A stretch of 64,000 bases of DNA from Pseudomonas sp. MWU13-2105. Lineage in GTDB: Bacteria; Pseudomonadota; Gammaproteobacteria; Pseudomonadales; Pseudomonadaceae. Of the stretch, positions 51,495 to 59,157 are shown piece after piece. A model generated the notes under the pieces. It saw only the letters and a program-made list of their open reading frames with translations, was not told the DNA's origin and searched no databases. The stretch's first letter is position 1. Each line of letters opens with the position of its first letter. The DNA is taken from assembly GCF_023242315.1 (NCBI RefSeq), contig NZ_JALLIY010000007.1, positions 1 to 64,000 of the forward strand. The letters run 5' to 3'. Both the position numbers and the translations under genes were made by a program.

Positions 51495-52631
51495 TCATTG
51501 TTCGGCATTGCGGCTATGCCGGTAATCGCTGACCGCGTCATACACCGCTTTACGCAGCCGGTTGATCCCACCAATCGGTCGATGTGCCTCCAGCCCATGC
51601 CAGGGACTGAACGACTGGTTGTCACAGGCGATATTCTGTTCCAGCGTATCGAAATCCTGGGCCGGGATCCGAATCCGCGCCACGGTCTGGAACGGCGCGT
51701 CGCTCTCCTTCCACTCGATGCTGGTGTCTTCGATCGGCATATACAAATGGGCGTTCTGCCGTTGGATCTGCAAGACGAAGCAGGCCGGGACCCGGTCTGT
51801 GGATAACTGTTGGCCCAGGGCGCTGCGCAGGAAGTTCGGCAGGTCCTCATTCTGCTTCGGCAAGGCATATTCCGGGCAGCTCTGCGGATCGGGAGCCACG
51901 CGGAACTTGGCGTTGTCATTGCCGAACTTGTACGGCGAGACCGAGAAGTAAGTGGTCTGCGTCGGACTGCTCGGCGCCGGCGCCAAGGTCGCCAGGGCAA
52001 TAAACAGATGGCGTACCTGCCAGGTGGTCGGATTCCAGCTCGGGAAAAACGCCAGCACCTGCTTGCCGTCCGCCTGGGCCCCGATGTTCTGCTGGTACTC
52101 GGCGACGTCACTGACGAAAAAGTTCGGATGGCTGAACATCACGAAGTCCTGTTCATTGCGCCCCTGTTGTCCCGGCAGCAATTGCTTGCCCGCTACATCG
52201 AGCAATTTCAACGCCATGCCGCGGGCGTCGCGAATACTGTCGAACTGCGGATAGGCGTTGCCATTGGACAGGCGAATCAGCGCCTGCCAGGTCTTGCCCG
52301 GTTCGGCAAAAACACCTTGGCGCAGATCGCTGCTCAGATCACTCGGCACCTGGACCTCGGCCTTCACGCAACCGTGGGCCTTGGCATGCGCGTCACGCAG
52401 GTAGCGGGTGCCCTCGCGGTGTTGGTCGACGATGCGCACGGCGGTCTGGATGATGTCCTGGGTCATGGCCGATTCACCTGCGGGGATCTGTTCCTCGGTG
52501 GATACCGGGCCACTGTGGCGCCAGGCGTACCAGCCGCTGGCCAGGGCCCAGCCGACCAGGCCGAGGCCGATCAGGATCAGCAGGCTCTTGCCCAGAAAGG
52601 CGCCGAGGCGCAGCCAGAGTCGGGTCAGCAT
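51495..52631 (-). CDS. Catalase-like (SrpA/KatA-fold) membrane-anchored heme protein
   Basis: The 378-residue protein has an N-terminal membrane anchor (SLLILIGLGLVGWALASGWYAW). A catalase-fold domain follows: HGCVKAEVQVP near residue 85 (the distal His candidate), then ALIRLSNGNAYPQFDSIRDARGMALKL and FVMFSHPNFFVSDVAEYQQ. It lacks the full clade length of true catalases, so peroxidase or other heme chemistry in the periplasm is possible. It is followed by the di-heme cytochrome gene upstream in the same operon. Confidence 0.82.
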   Translation of the reverse strand: MLTRLWLRLGAFLGKSLLILIGLGLVGWALASGWYAWRHSGPVSTEEQIPAGESAMTQDIIQTAVRIVDQHREGTRYLRDAHAKAHGCVKAEVQVPSDLSSDLRQGVFAEPGKTWQALIRLSNGNAYPQFDSIRDARGMALKLLDVAGKQLLPGQQGRNEQDFVMFSHPNFFVSDVAEYQQNIGAQADGKQVLAFFPSWNPTTWQVRHLFIALATLAPAPSSPTQTTYFSVSPYKFGNDNAKFRVAPDPQSCPEYALPKQNEDLPNFLRSALGQQLSTDRVPACFVLQIQRQNAHLYMPIEDTSIEWKESDAPFQTVARIRIPAQDFDTLEQNIACDNQSFSPWHGLEAHRPIGGINRLRKAVYDAVSDYRHSRNAEQ

Positions 52632-52668
52632 GTAGAGATCCTTTTAACGTAAGCGCGAAGGGAAGGGG

Positions 52669-54483
52669 TCATGGCAGTTGCGACTCCAGCGGGCCGCCCA
52701 GGACTTTCAGGTATTCGAGCAGGGCCCAGCGTTCCTCGGGCTGCAGCAAGCGACCGATCACACCATTGCCACGCTTGCCGGCGCGGAATTCGTGGCCGCT
52801 GTTGTGGTTACCACTGATTCGGGTGTCGTACAGGAAGCCATTGGTGAAGGCTTCCTGGCGATAACCGAGATGTCGCGGATCGTATTCGAAGGTGCCGCGA
52901 TAGAAGCTGCTGGCGCGCTCGTCCTGGGGCGAGAGCAGTTGGTACAGCGAAGGCACCGAACCGTTGTGCAGGAACGGCGGGGTGGCCCACACGCCGGCCA
53001 GCGGCCGGGCCTTGTAGGCGCGTTGTTCGAGCACGCCGATGGGCAGGCCGAAACCATCCATGGCCGGGCGTTCTTCAGGCGTGACCTTGGCTTCGCGATA
53101 AGCACGCTCTTCGACGAAGGCGGTGACGTAGGCCAGGCCCTTGGCCACCGACAACTGCGTCATGTCCAGCGGCGCATCGGGCGTCGGGTGCAGCTGGACC
53201 GGCAGCTTCGCCAGCTCGGCCGGGTTCCATTGCAGCGCACTCAGGTCGTAACGATTGTCGGCGATGTTGTTGGCGGTGTTCGGATCGGTGCCGATCACCG
53301 CGAGCGGAATCGACACCAGATGTTTTACCGGGCGTCCGTTTTCCGTGGTCACCGGTGGCACATGGCAGCCGGCACAGTTTTCCGCGAACAACCCGCGGCC
53401 CTTGGCGGCCAACGGCAGGTCGACCTTGCCGAACAGATCCTCCGGCCAGTGCGGCGGCTGCAGGTGCTTGAGGGTTTCCTCGATCCGTTGCAGGTCACGC
53501 ACGCGCACCCCGGAAGGGTAGCGGGCATCACCTTGCAACGGCTGGCCATTGGCGTCGAAGAAGTTCAGCGTGGCGCCGACCCCGAGGGCTTCGCCGATAT
53601 TGCGCGCCATGGGCTGCTGCGCCGAAGCCGTCCACTGCACCCAGTCGAAGGTCCAGATGTCCCAGAGTTGCGGGTAATCCACGGGGGCATTGGCGACGCG
53701 GTAGTTCTTCTCGGAAATGGCATCGCCAAAGCTGGCATTGGCGATTCGCCCGAATGCGTCGGTGCGTCCCGGGCCTTCCTGGGTCGGATAGAGACCGCGA
53801 TGGGTATCGTTCCAGGCCACCCGCAGGAAGGTGTCCAGCGACTGCTTGAAGTCCGTGCGCAGCTGATCGTACTGGGCCTCATAGTTGTCGCCGAGGACCT
53901 TGTGGGCAAAGCGCTTGAACTTCCAGGGGTTGTAATAGGTGGCGGCCAGGCTCGCCACCATGGCCTGGCCGAAACTGCCACCGCGTACCGTCGGTACGCT
54001 GGAGGGCAGCACATGTTGGGCCGGGCCGCCGTCGATCCGCAGCGCCTGGCCTTGATAGCGCAACTCACCGGTATGGCAGGCGGCACAGGTGATATCCAGG
54101 TACTGCTCATGGCTGCCGGGATTCTGATGGCGGGCGAAACCCACCGGCAGGTTACCGGGGTTGTTCGCGCTGGCGGGCCGTTTCGGGTCGCTCAGAAAGC
54201 CGAAGCGCGCCAGATAAGCCGGCTCGGCAAAGCGCTGTTCGGAAAACGGCAATTCCAGGGCCGTGAACCAGTCATAACGCAGGCCTTTGACCTGGGTGCC
54301 CTGGGGTGTGTAGTAGTAGGTCTGGCGGTCGGCCTCGCTCCATTGCTCCAGATAGCGCACCTGGGCCGGTACGTAAGTCGGCAATTTCGGATTGACGACG
54401 TAGTACAGGATCACCGCGATGCCGAGGCAAATCAGGAGAAACGCTGCCAGTAATACACGGTAAAAAATGCGCAAGATAACCAT
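52669..54483 (-). CDS. Di-heme cytochrome c peroxidase-like protein
   Basis: The 604-residue protein has an N-terminal membrane segment (VLLAAFLLICLGIAVILYYVV) and should face the periplasm. Two c-type heme sites are visible: CAACHTGELR and CAGCHVPP. The C-terminal PPFLHNGSVPSLYQLLSP is a conserved signature of this peroxidase-like family. It lies 37 bp upstream of the catalase-like gene on the same strand. The pair probably handles peroxide or related oxidants at the envelope. That is inference. Confidence 0.88.
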   Translation of the reverse strand: MVILRIFYRVLLAAFLLICLGIAVILYYVVNPKLPTYVPAQVRYLEQWSEADRQTYYYTPQGTQVKGLRYDWFTALELPFSEQRFAEPAYLARFGFLSDPKRPASANNPGNLPVGFARHQNPGSHEQYLDITCAACHTGELRYQGQALRIDGGPAQHVLPSSVPTVRGGSFGQAMVASLAATYYNPWKFKRFAHKVLGDNYEAQYDQLRTDFKQSLDTFLRVAWNDTHRGLYPTQEGPGRTDAFGRIANASFGDAISEKNYRVANAPVDYPQLWDIWTFDWVQWTASAQQPMARNIGEALGVGATLNFFDANGQPLQGDARYPSGVRVRDLQRIEETLKHLQPPHWPEDLFGKVDLPLAAKGRGLFAENCAGCHVPPVTTENGRPVKHLVSIPLAVIGTDPNTANNIADNRYDLSALQWNPAELAKLPVQLHPTPDAPLDMTQLSVAKGLAYVTAFVEERAYREAKVTPEERPAMDGFGLPIGVLEQRAYKARPLAGVWATPPFLHNGSVPSLYQLLSPQDERASSFYRGTFEYDPRHLGYRQEAFTNGFLYDTRISGNHNSGHEFRAGKRGNGVIGRLLQPEERWALLEYLKVLGGPLESQLP

Positions 54484-54741
54484 CCTTGTCGAGTTGTTGC
54501 CTTCTTATGCCTGAGCCGTTGCCTGGCATCAAGTAGCCATGATGGCCGTGACTGCTGGCTCGTGGCGCCGCAGCCATGTCCGTGCAGACGTAAGCAGACT
54601 GTCAGGGTTTTGTAAAATGCCCCAAACACCTGAACTTATTGGCTGTTTGCCCCTCTCATGCCGGTAGCCATTGGTCGTGGCGGCCTGATAAGCTCGCGGC
54701 TTTATACGATTGCCCTTTAGGCGCATGAACAAGGAAATAGC
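54484..54741. other. Divergent promoter region
   Basis: 258 bp between the di-heme cytochrome gene and the PPIase gene, containing promoters for both directions. No gene is seen. Confidence 0.4.
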
Positions 54742-55455
54742 ATGAAACAGCATCGGTTGGCGGCGGCGGTGGCCCTGGTAGGCCTGGTACTTGCGGGTTG
54801 CGATTCGCATTCCAGCGTAGAGCTGAAAACCCCGGCGCAAAAAGCTTCCTACGGTATCGGCCTGAACATGGGCAAGAGCCTGGCCCAGGAAGGCATGGAT
54901 GACCTCGATTCCAAAGCCGTGGCCCAGGGTATCGAAGATGCCGTCGGCAAGAAACCGCAGAAGCTCAAGGACGACGAACTGGTCGAAGCCTTTGCGGCGC
55001 TGCAGAAACGTGCTGAAGAGCGCATGGCCAAGTTGAGCGAAGAGTCGGCGGCTGCCGGCAAGAAATTCCTCGAGGAAAACGCCAAGAAGCCGGGCGTCGT
55101 CACCACTGCTTCCGGCCTGCAGTATGAAGTGGTCAAGAAAGCCGACGGTCCTCAACCCAAGCCGACCGATGTAGTGACCGTTCACTACACCGGCAAGCTG
55201 ACCAATGGCACCACTTTCGACAGCTCCGTGGAACGCGGCAGCCCGATCGACCTGCCGGTCAGCGGTGTGATTCCAGGTTGGGTCGAAGGCCTGCAACTGA
55301 TGCACGTCGGCGAGAAGTACAAACTGTACATCCCGAGCGACCTGGCCTACGGCGCACAAAGCCCAAGCCCGGCGATCCCGGCCAACTCGGTTCTGGTCTT
55401 CGACCTGGAACTGCTGGCCATCAAGGATCCGGCCAAGGCAGACGCCGCCAAGTAA
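54742..55455 (+). CDS. FKBP-type peptidyl-prolyl isomerase, lipoprotein (FkpA/Mip-like)
   Basis: The 237-residue protein has a lipoprotein signal with lipobox LVLAGC (Cys at about residue 20). A helical FKBP_N dimerisation domain (KASYGIGLNMGKSLAQ) is followed by a C-terminal FKBP domain with VVTVHYTGKLTNGTTFDSS and IPGWVEGLQLMHVGEKYKLYIP. It assists folding of exported proteins in the periplasm. AAGGAAA precedes the ATG. A strong terminator follows. Confidence 0.92.
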   Translation: MKQHRLAAAVALVGLVLAGCDSHSSVELKTPAQKASYGIGLNMGKSLAQEGMDDLDSKAVAQGIEDAVGKKPQKLKDDELVEAFAALQKRAEERMAKLSEESAAAGKKFLEENAKKPGVVTTASGLQYEVVKKADGPQPKPTDVVTVHYTGKLTNGTTFDSSVERGSPIDLPVSGVIPGWVEGLQLMHVGEKYKLYIPSDLAYGAQSPSPAIPANSVLVFDLELLAIKDPAKADAAK

Positions 55456-55467
55456 GGCGCGCGCTGA

Positions 55468-55500
55468 TGACAACGCCCCGTTATCGGGGCGTTGTCGTTT
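55468..55500 (+). terminator. Terminator of the PPIase gene
   Basis: GACAACGCCCCG-TTAT-CGGGGCGTTGTCGTTT is a perfect long hairpin with a T-rich end. Confidence 0.85.
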
Positions 55501-55694
55501 CTGAGTGTTGCAGGCTGTAAGAAAACGAACATCTGTAGGTCGGTATAGTCTTAATATTCAGCTAACCGGCCTAATCGTAGACTGATGCCAAGTCAATGAA
55601 ATTATGGCTTTTTTTCAGTGAGTAAAAAACGCCCGATCTGAGCTGGGCCCTTGTAATGCGGGGCTTTCAGCGTCGAAAAGTGGCTCTGTTCACA

Positions 55695-55723
55695 AGGTTA
55701 TCCACAATTTGTGTGGATAACCT
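55695..55723. promoter_or_regulatory. Palindrome of two face-to-face DnaA boxes
   Basis: AGGTTATCCACA-ATTTG-TGTGGATAACCT is a perfect inverted repeat made of two consensus TTATCCACA boxes. It lies 26 bp upstream of the YkvA gene. It could be a DnaA-binding control site, a titration site, or simply a hairpin. Confidence 0.5.
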
Positions 55724-55748
55724 GGCGTCGCTGTCGATTGGAGTGAAG

Positions 55749-56204
55749 ATGAAAGCACCCTGGAATTTCGCGCGCTTCCTGCCCATGGCCCAACGGGTGT
55801 TGCTGCGCGGCCGTCTGCCCACCCTGTTGTTCGCCGTGGCGAGCAAGAGTGCGCATCAAGGTGGCCGGCTGGGCAAGCTCAAGGAAGACCTGAAGCTGTT
55901 GCAGGTCCTGTGCCTGGCCTACTGGCGCGGTGAGTATCGGGCCATCAGCGTCAAGTCGATGATCACCGTGGTGGCGGGCTTGATGTACTTCCTCAGCCCG
56001 ATCGACGCGATCCCCGATTTTATCCCGGTGTTCGGCATGCTCGACGACATCGCGGTACTGGCCTGGGTGATGAACACCCTGGACCAGGAACTGACGGCTT
56101 TCCGCGCTTGGCTCGAACGCCAGGCGCCGGAGCAACTGCGGGCGATCGAGCATTTGCCGGATACACCCGAGCAATTGCAACTGGAACGTCACGAAAAGGA
56201 CTGA
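55749..56204 (+). CDS. YkvA/DUF1232 family membrane protein
   Basis: The 151-residue protein contains the DUF1232 core SVKSMITVVAGLMYFLSPIDAIPDFIPVFGMLDDIAVLAWVMN (adjoining stretches), including the family hallmark LSPIDAIPDFIP and one or two membrane helices. The N-terminus is basic. The function is unknown. The start follows a non-coding leader containing the DnaA-box palindrome. Confidence 0.85.
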   Translation: MKAPWNFARFLPMAQRVLLRGRLPTLLFAVASKSAHQGGRLGKLKEDLKLLQVLCLAYWRGEYRAISVKSMITVVAGLMYFLSPIDAIPDFIPVFGMLDDIAVLAWVMNTLDQELTAFRAWLERQAPEQLRAIEHLPDTPEQLQLERHEKD

Positions 56205-56315
56205 TGCCGATCCGTTCCCTTGAAGAACACACACTAGCGACCTTGGCGGCTGTTAAGATTAAGCTACAAGGAAAGCGCCGACTCGCTATGTGTAAAAGTC
56301 CTACGGGGTGTGGTG

Positions 56316-56657
56316 ATGGATCTTCAAATAATTACACGTGACGGAGAACCGGAATATGCGGTTCTGCCCTGGGCCCAGTATCAAACGTTACTCCAGGCTG
56401 CCGGTTTGAGCAGCCAGCAAGCGCCTCAATCTCCTCCTGCCAGCCCGATGCCGCCGGTCGATGTCTTACCGGCGTTCGGGCAGTTGCGCAGCCTGCGCGA
56501 AGCCAAGGGCCTGGCGATCGAAACCCTGGCGCGCACGGTGGGCATCAGTCCTTCGTACCTGGGGTTGATCGAAAGCGGCGAGCGTGAGCCTGATGCTGCG
56601 ATTCGTCGCAGCCTGGCCTGGGAATTGGGTGTGGCGGGATGGAGGGAAGCATCGTGA
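56316..56657 (+). CDS. XRE family transcriptional regulator
   Basis: The 113-residue protein has a short N-terminal domain (MDLQIITRDGEPEYAVLPWAQYQTLL) that looks like an antitoxin dimerisation segment. A Pro/Gln-rich linker and a Cro/CI-type HTH follow (FGQLRSLREAKGLAIETLA, then GISPSYLGLIESGEREP). The ATG at 56316 is preferred to two upstream GTG codons. The next gene overlaps the stop, so the two act as a pair, possibly a toxin-antitoxin-like or regulator-effector unit. Confidence 0.75.
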   Translation: MDLQIITRDGEPEYAVLPWAQYQTLLQAAGLSSQQAPQSPPASPMPPVDVLPAFGQLRSLREAKGLAIETLARTVGISPSYLGLIESGEREPDAAIRRSLAWELGVAGWREAS

Positions 56658-57025
56658 GCGTGCGCATCAGTCGTCAGCACTGGGATGGGCTGTTGGGTGA
56701 GCTTGACCAGGCGCGTCGCCAGCGGCATCTGTTGACCTATCGCGCTTTGCTGGAGCGTTTGCAGCTGCCCAGTCCGGCGATGCAAACCCTGACGGCGGCG
56801 CTGGAGCACCTGGCGGCCCTGGATGCCAAGGCCGAACAGCCGTTGCGCAGTTCACTGGTGATCAGCCAGGGCGCGAGTCGCTTGCCGCGCACGGGGTTCT
56901 TCGAGTGTGTCGAGCGTCTGGGGCGTTTTTCCGGCCCGTCCGACGGCGTGGCCGCGGCGTCCTGGCATGCTTCGGAAGTGGTGCGGGTGTTCGAGTACGA
57001 TTACCCCGAGTCGGCCGAGGCCTGA
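56654..57025 (+). CDS. Conserved hypothetical partner of the XRE regulator
   Basis: The GTG at 56654 overlaps the previous stop (GTGA) and has GGAGGG 9 nt upstream. An ATG at 56639 is also in frame. The 123-residue product begins MSVRISRQHWDGLLGELDQARRQ and contains LLTYRALLERLQLP, GASRLPRTGFFECVERLGR and VVRVFEYDYPE. It is soluble, and I do not recognise a catalytic motif. Strict coupling to the XRE gene suggests a functional pair. Confidence 0.65.
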   Translation: MSVRISRQHWDGLLGELDQARRQRHLLTYRALLERLQLPSPAMQTLTAALEHLAALDAKAEQPLRSSLVISQGASRLPRTGFFECVERLGRFSGPSDGVAAASWHASEVVRVFEYDYPESAEA

Positions 57026-57057
57026 CCCTAAAGGTATTTGAGACGAGCACGGACCCC

Positions 57058-57192
57058 TGTGGCGAGCGGGCTTGCCCGCGCTGGGGGGGCGAAGCGCCCC
57101 TGAAACCTGCAAACGCGGTGTATCAGAAGTAACCGGGACTCTGGTTTTGCGACTGCTTCGCAGTCGAGCGCGGGCAAGCCCGCTCGCCACAA
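57058..57192. repeat. Long REP doublet (TGTGGCGAGCGGGCTTGCCCGC type)
   Basis: Opposed units at 57058 (CTGTGGCGAGCGGGCTTGCCC) and about 57172 (GGCAAGCCCGCTCGCCACAA) enclose GCGACTGCTTCGCAGTCGAG. It separates the XRE pair from the convergent EAL-GGDEF gene. Confidence 0.85.
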
Positions 57193-57218
57193 GGTGGAGC
57201 GCGTGAGCCGGAGGCGAC

Positions 57219-59021
57219 TTAGGGCTTGGCCCAGGTCGGAGCAGTCTCCAGGTCAGCCGCCGCGGCGATGATCGTCTCACTGTCGATCACATGAATGCTG
57301 TAGCCCGGTACATTCTTCGCGTGATGCTTAGCCCGGGAGGCCAGCTCGGCCAACTGCGCGGCATCCAGCCGTGTGCAGGATTCGGGCTTCAAATGCACCA
57401 CGCCGATGGACAGCGACAACAGCGGGAATTCCTGGCGCTGGCCCTGGCGGTTCGAAGCGATGAAGCAGCCGGCCTCCAGGTGCTCGGCGCGGTAGAAGCG
57501 CCGACACTGGTTCTGGAAGTCCTCCAGCAACTGATTCAGGCGCTTGCGCCAATCCTCCTCGCCCAGCACCAGCAGGAAGTCATCGCCGCCGATATGCCCG
57601 ACGAAATCCCGGCTCGGGTCAATACGGTCGTTCAGGCACTGTGCCAGGCATAGCAACACTTCATCCCCGCGACCATAGCCGTAGATATCGTTGAACGGCT
57701 TGAAGCTGTCGATATCGACGTAGCAGATCACCGATTCGCGGGCCTGTTGCAGCAATCGCGTCAGGCATTGCTGGATCGGCACATTGCCCGGCAGCAGGGT
57801 CAGCGGATTGGCATAGCGGGCTTGCTGGATCTTCAGTTCGGTAATCAGTTTCAACACATCAATGACCCGGCCCAGGCCCAGGTACTGGCCGTTCTGGGTG
57901 ATGATGAAATCTTCCTCGATCCGCTGCCGGGCGCGGCTGGTGAGCAAGCGGCTGACCTGCTGCAAGGACTGGCTCGATTCGACCGCCAGGAAGTCATCGC
58001 TCATCAGTCGGCTGATCGGCTTGCGGGCGAACAGCTCGGTAGCGAAAGGCTTGAGCAAGGCCTCCGAGAGCGAATGCCGGTGCACGATGCCACACGGGTG
58101 ATTGTGCTCATCGAGCACCGCCAGCGAGTTGAGGTTGGCCTGGCGGCGGAAGGCTTCCAGCACATCCGCCGTCGCGGTCTTCAGGGCTACGGCCGGTTGT
58201 ACGCTGAGCAGGGCGCTGAGGTCACCGGCCTCTTCGTTGAGGGCCAGCGAAGCGGCCTCGAGCTTGGGCAGCAGTGTGCGTGCTTCCTGTGGCGGCTGTT
58301 CCTGTGGCCGGCAGAGCAGGTAGCCCTGGACCAGATCGACGCCCATCTCGGTGAGCACCGCCAGTTCTTCCGGCAGCTCGATGCCTTCAGCGATCACCAG
58401 GGCCCGGGAAGCCTTGGCGATTTGCAGAATGGAGCCGACGAATTCGCGCTTGAGTCCGTCCTGGTGGATGCCGTCGATAAAGTGCCGGTCGATCTTCACA
58501 TAGTCCGGGCGCAGCTCCGACCACAGGCGCAAGCTCGAATAGCCGGCCCCCAGATCATCCAGGGCAATGGAGAAGCCCATGGCGCGATAGTGGTGCAAGG
58601 CGTTTTGCAGCAGTTGGAAATCGTCGGTCGGGGTCTGCTCGGTGAGCTCGATCACCACATTGCTCGGGTCGATGCCGAAGTCCTGCAACAACTTCAGCGT
58701 GCGCCCGGGCTGGTGGGTCGGTTCGAGCAAGGATTCCGGCGAAACGTTGAGAAAGAGTTTGCCCGGCAGCTTCTGTTCGCTGAAGTGGCGGCAGGCACTG
58801 AGGCGGCAGAGCATTTCCAGCTCGCTGAGGCGGCCGGCCTGGCGGGCCACGGCGAACAGGTTGATGGGGGAGTGCAGCGGACTGTTGGACGGGCCCCGAC
58901 TGAGCGCCTCATAGCCGACGATCCGTCGTTCGGAGAGCGAGATGATCGGTTGGAACAAGCTGTGCAGACCGTTCTGAGCCAGGATTGAACTCAGGGCGTT
59001 CAGCTGTTCGGTCATGGTCAT
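57219..59021 (-). CDS. EAL-CBS-GGDEF domain protein (c-di-GMP turnover)
   Basis: The 600-residue protein has an N-terminal EAL domain (residues about 15-255) with VGYEALSRG, VIELTEQTP, LDDLGAGYSSL, VKIDRHFI and DLVQGYLLCRP, so phosphodiesterase activity is plausible. A CBS pair (about 275-390) follows. The C-terminal GGDEF-like domain reads HIGGDDFLLVLGEE, with GGDDF instead of GGDEF, so cyclase activity is doubtful. No membrane segments. From memory, P. aeruginosa has the same domain order next to prc. Confidence 0.88.
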   Translation of the reverse strand: MTMTEQLNALSSILAQNGLHSLFQPIISLSERRIVGYEALSRGPSNSPLHSPINLFAVARQAGRLSELEMLCRLSACRHFSEQKLPGKLFLNVSPESLLEPTHQPGRTLKLLQDFGIDPSNVVIELTEQTPTDDFQLLQNALHHYRAMGFSIALDDLGAGYSSLRLWSELRPDYVKIDRHFIDGIHQDGLKREFVGSILQIAKASRALVIAEGIELPEELAVLTEMGVDLVQGYLLCRPQEQPPQEARTLLPKLEAASLALNEEAGDLSALLSVQPAVALKTATADVLEAFRRQANLNSLAVLDEHNHPCGIVHRHSLSEALLKPFATELFARKPISRLMSDDFLAVESSQSLQQVSRLLTSRARQRIEEDFIITQNGQYLGLGRVIDVLKLITELKIQQARYANPLTLLPGNVPIQQCLTRLLQQARESVICYVDIDSFKPFNDIYGYGRGDEVLLCLAQCLNDRIDPSRDFVGHIGGDDFLLVLGEEDWRKRLNQLLEDFQNQCRRFYRAEHLEAGCFIASNRQGQRQEFPLLSLSIGVVHLKPESCTRLDAAQLAELASRAKHHAKNVPGYSIHVIDSETIIAAAADLETAPTWAKP

Positions 59022-59157
59022 GGCTGTCTCGGTCGATAAAAAAAGGACCGGGCCCGACTCTATTTACAAGAGCCATGCCCAGTCCTTTATTTCACGACAG
59101 AATGATGACTATTTGATGACGCTCCAAAGCGCCTTCACATTAAATTGCCAGCATCTT

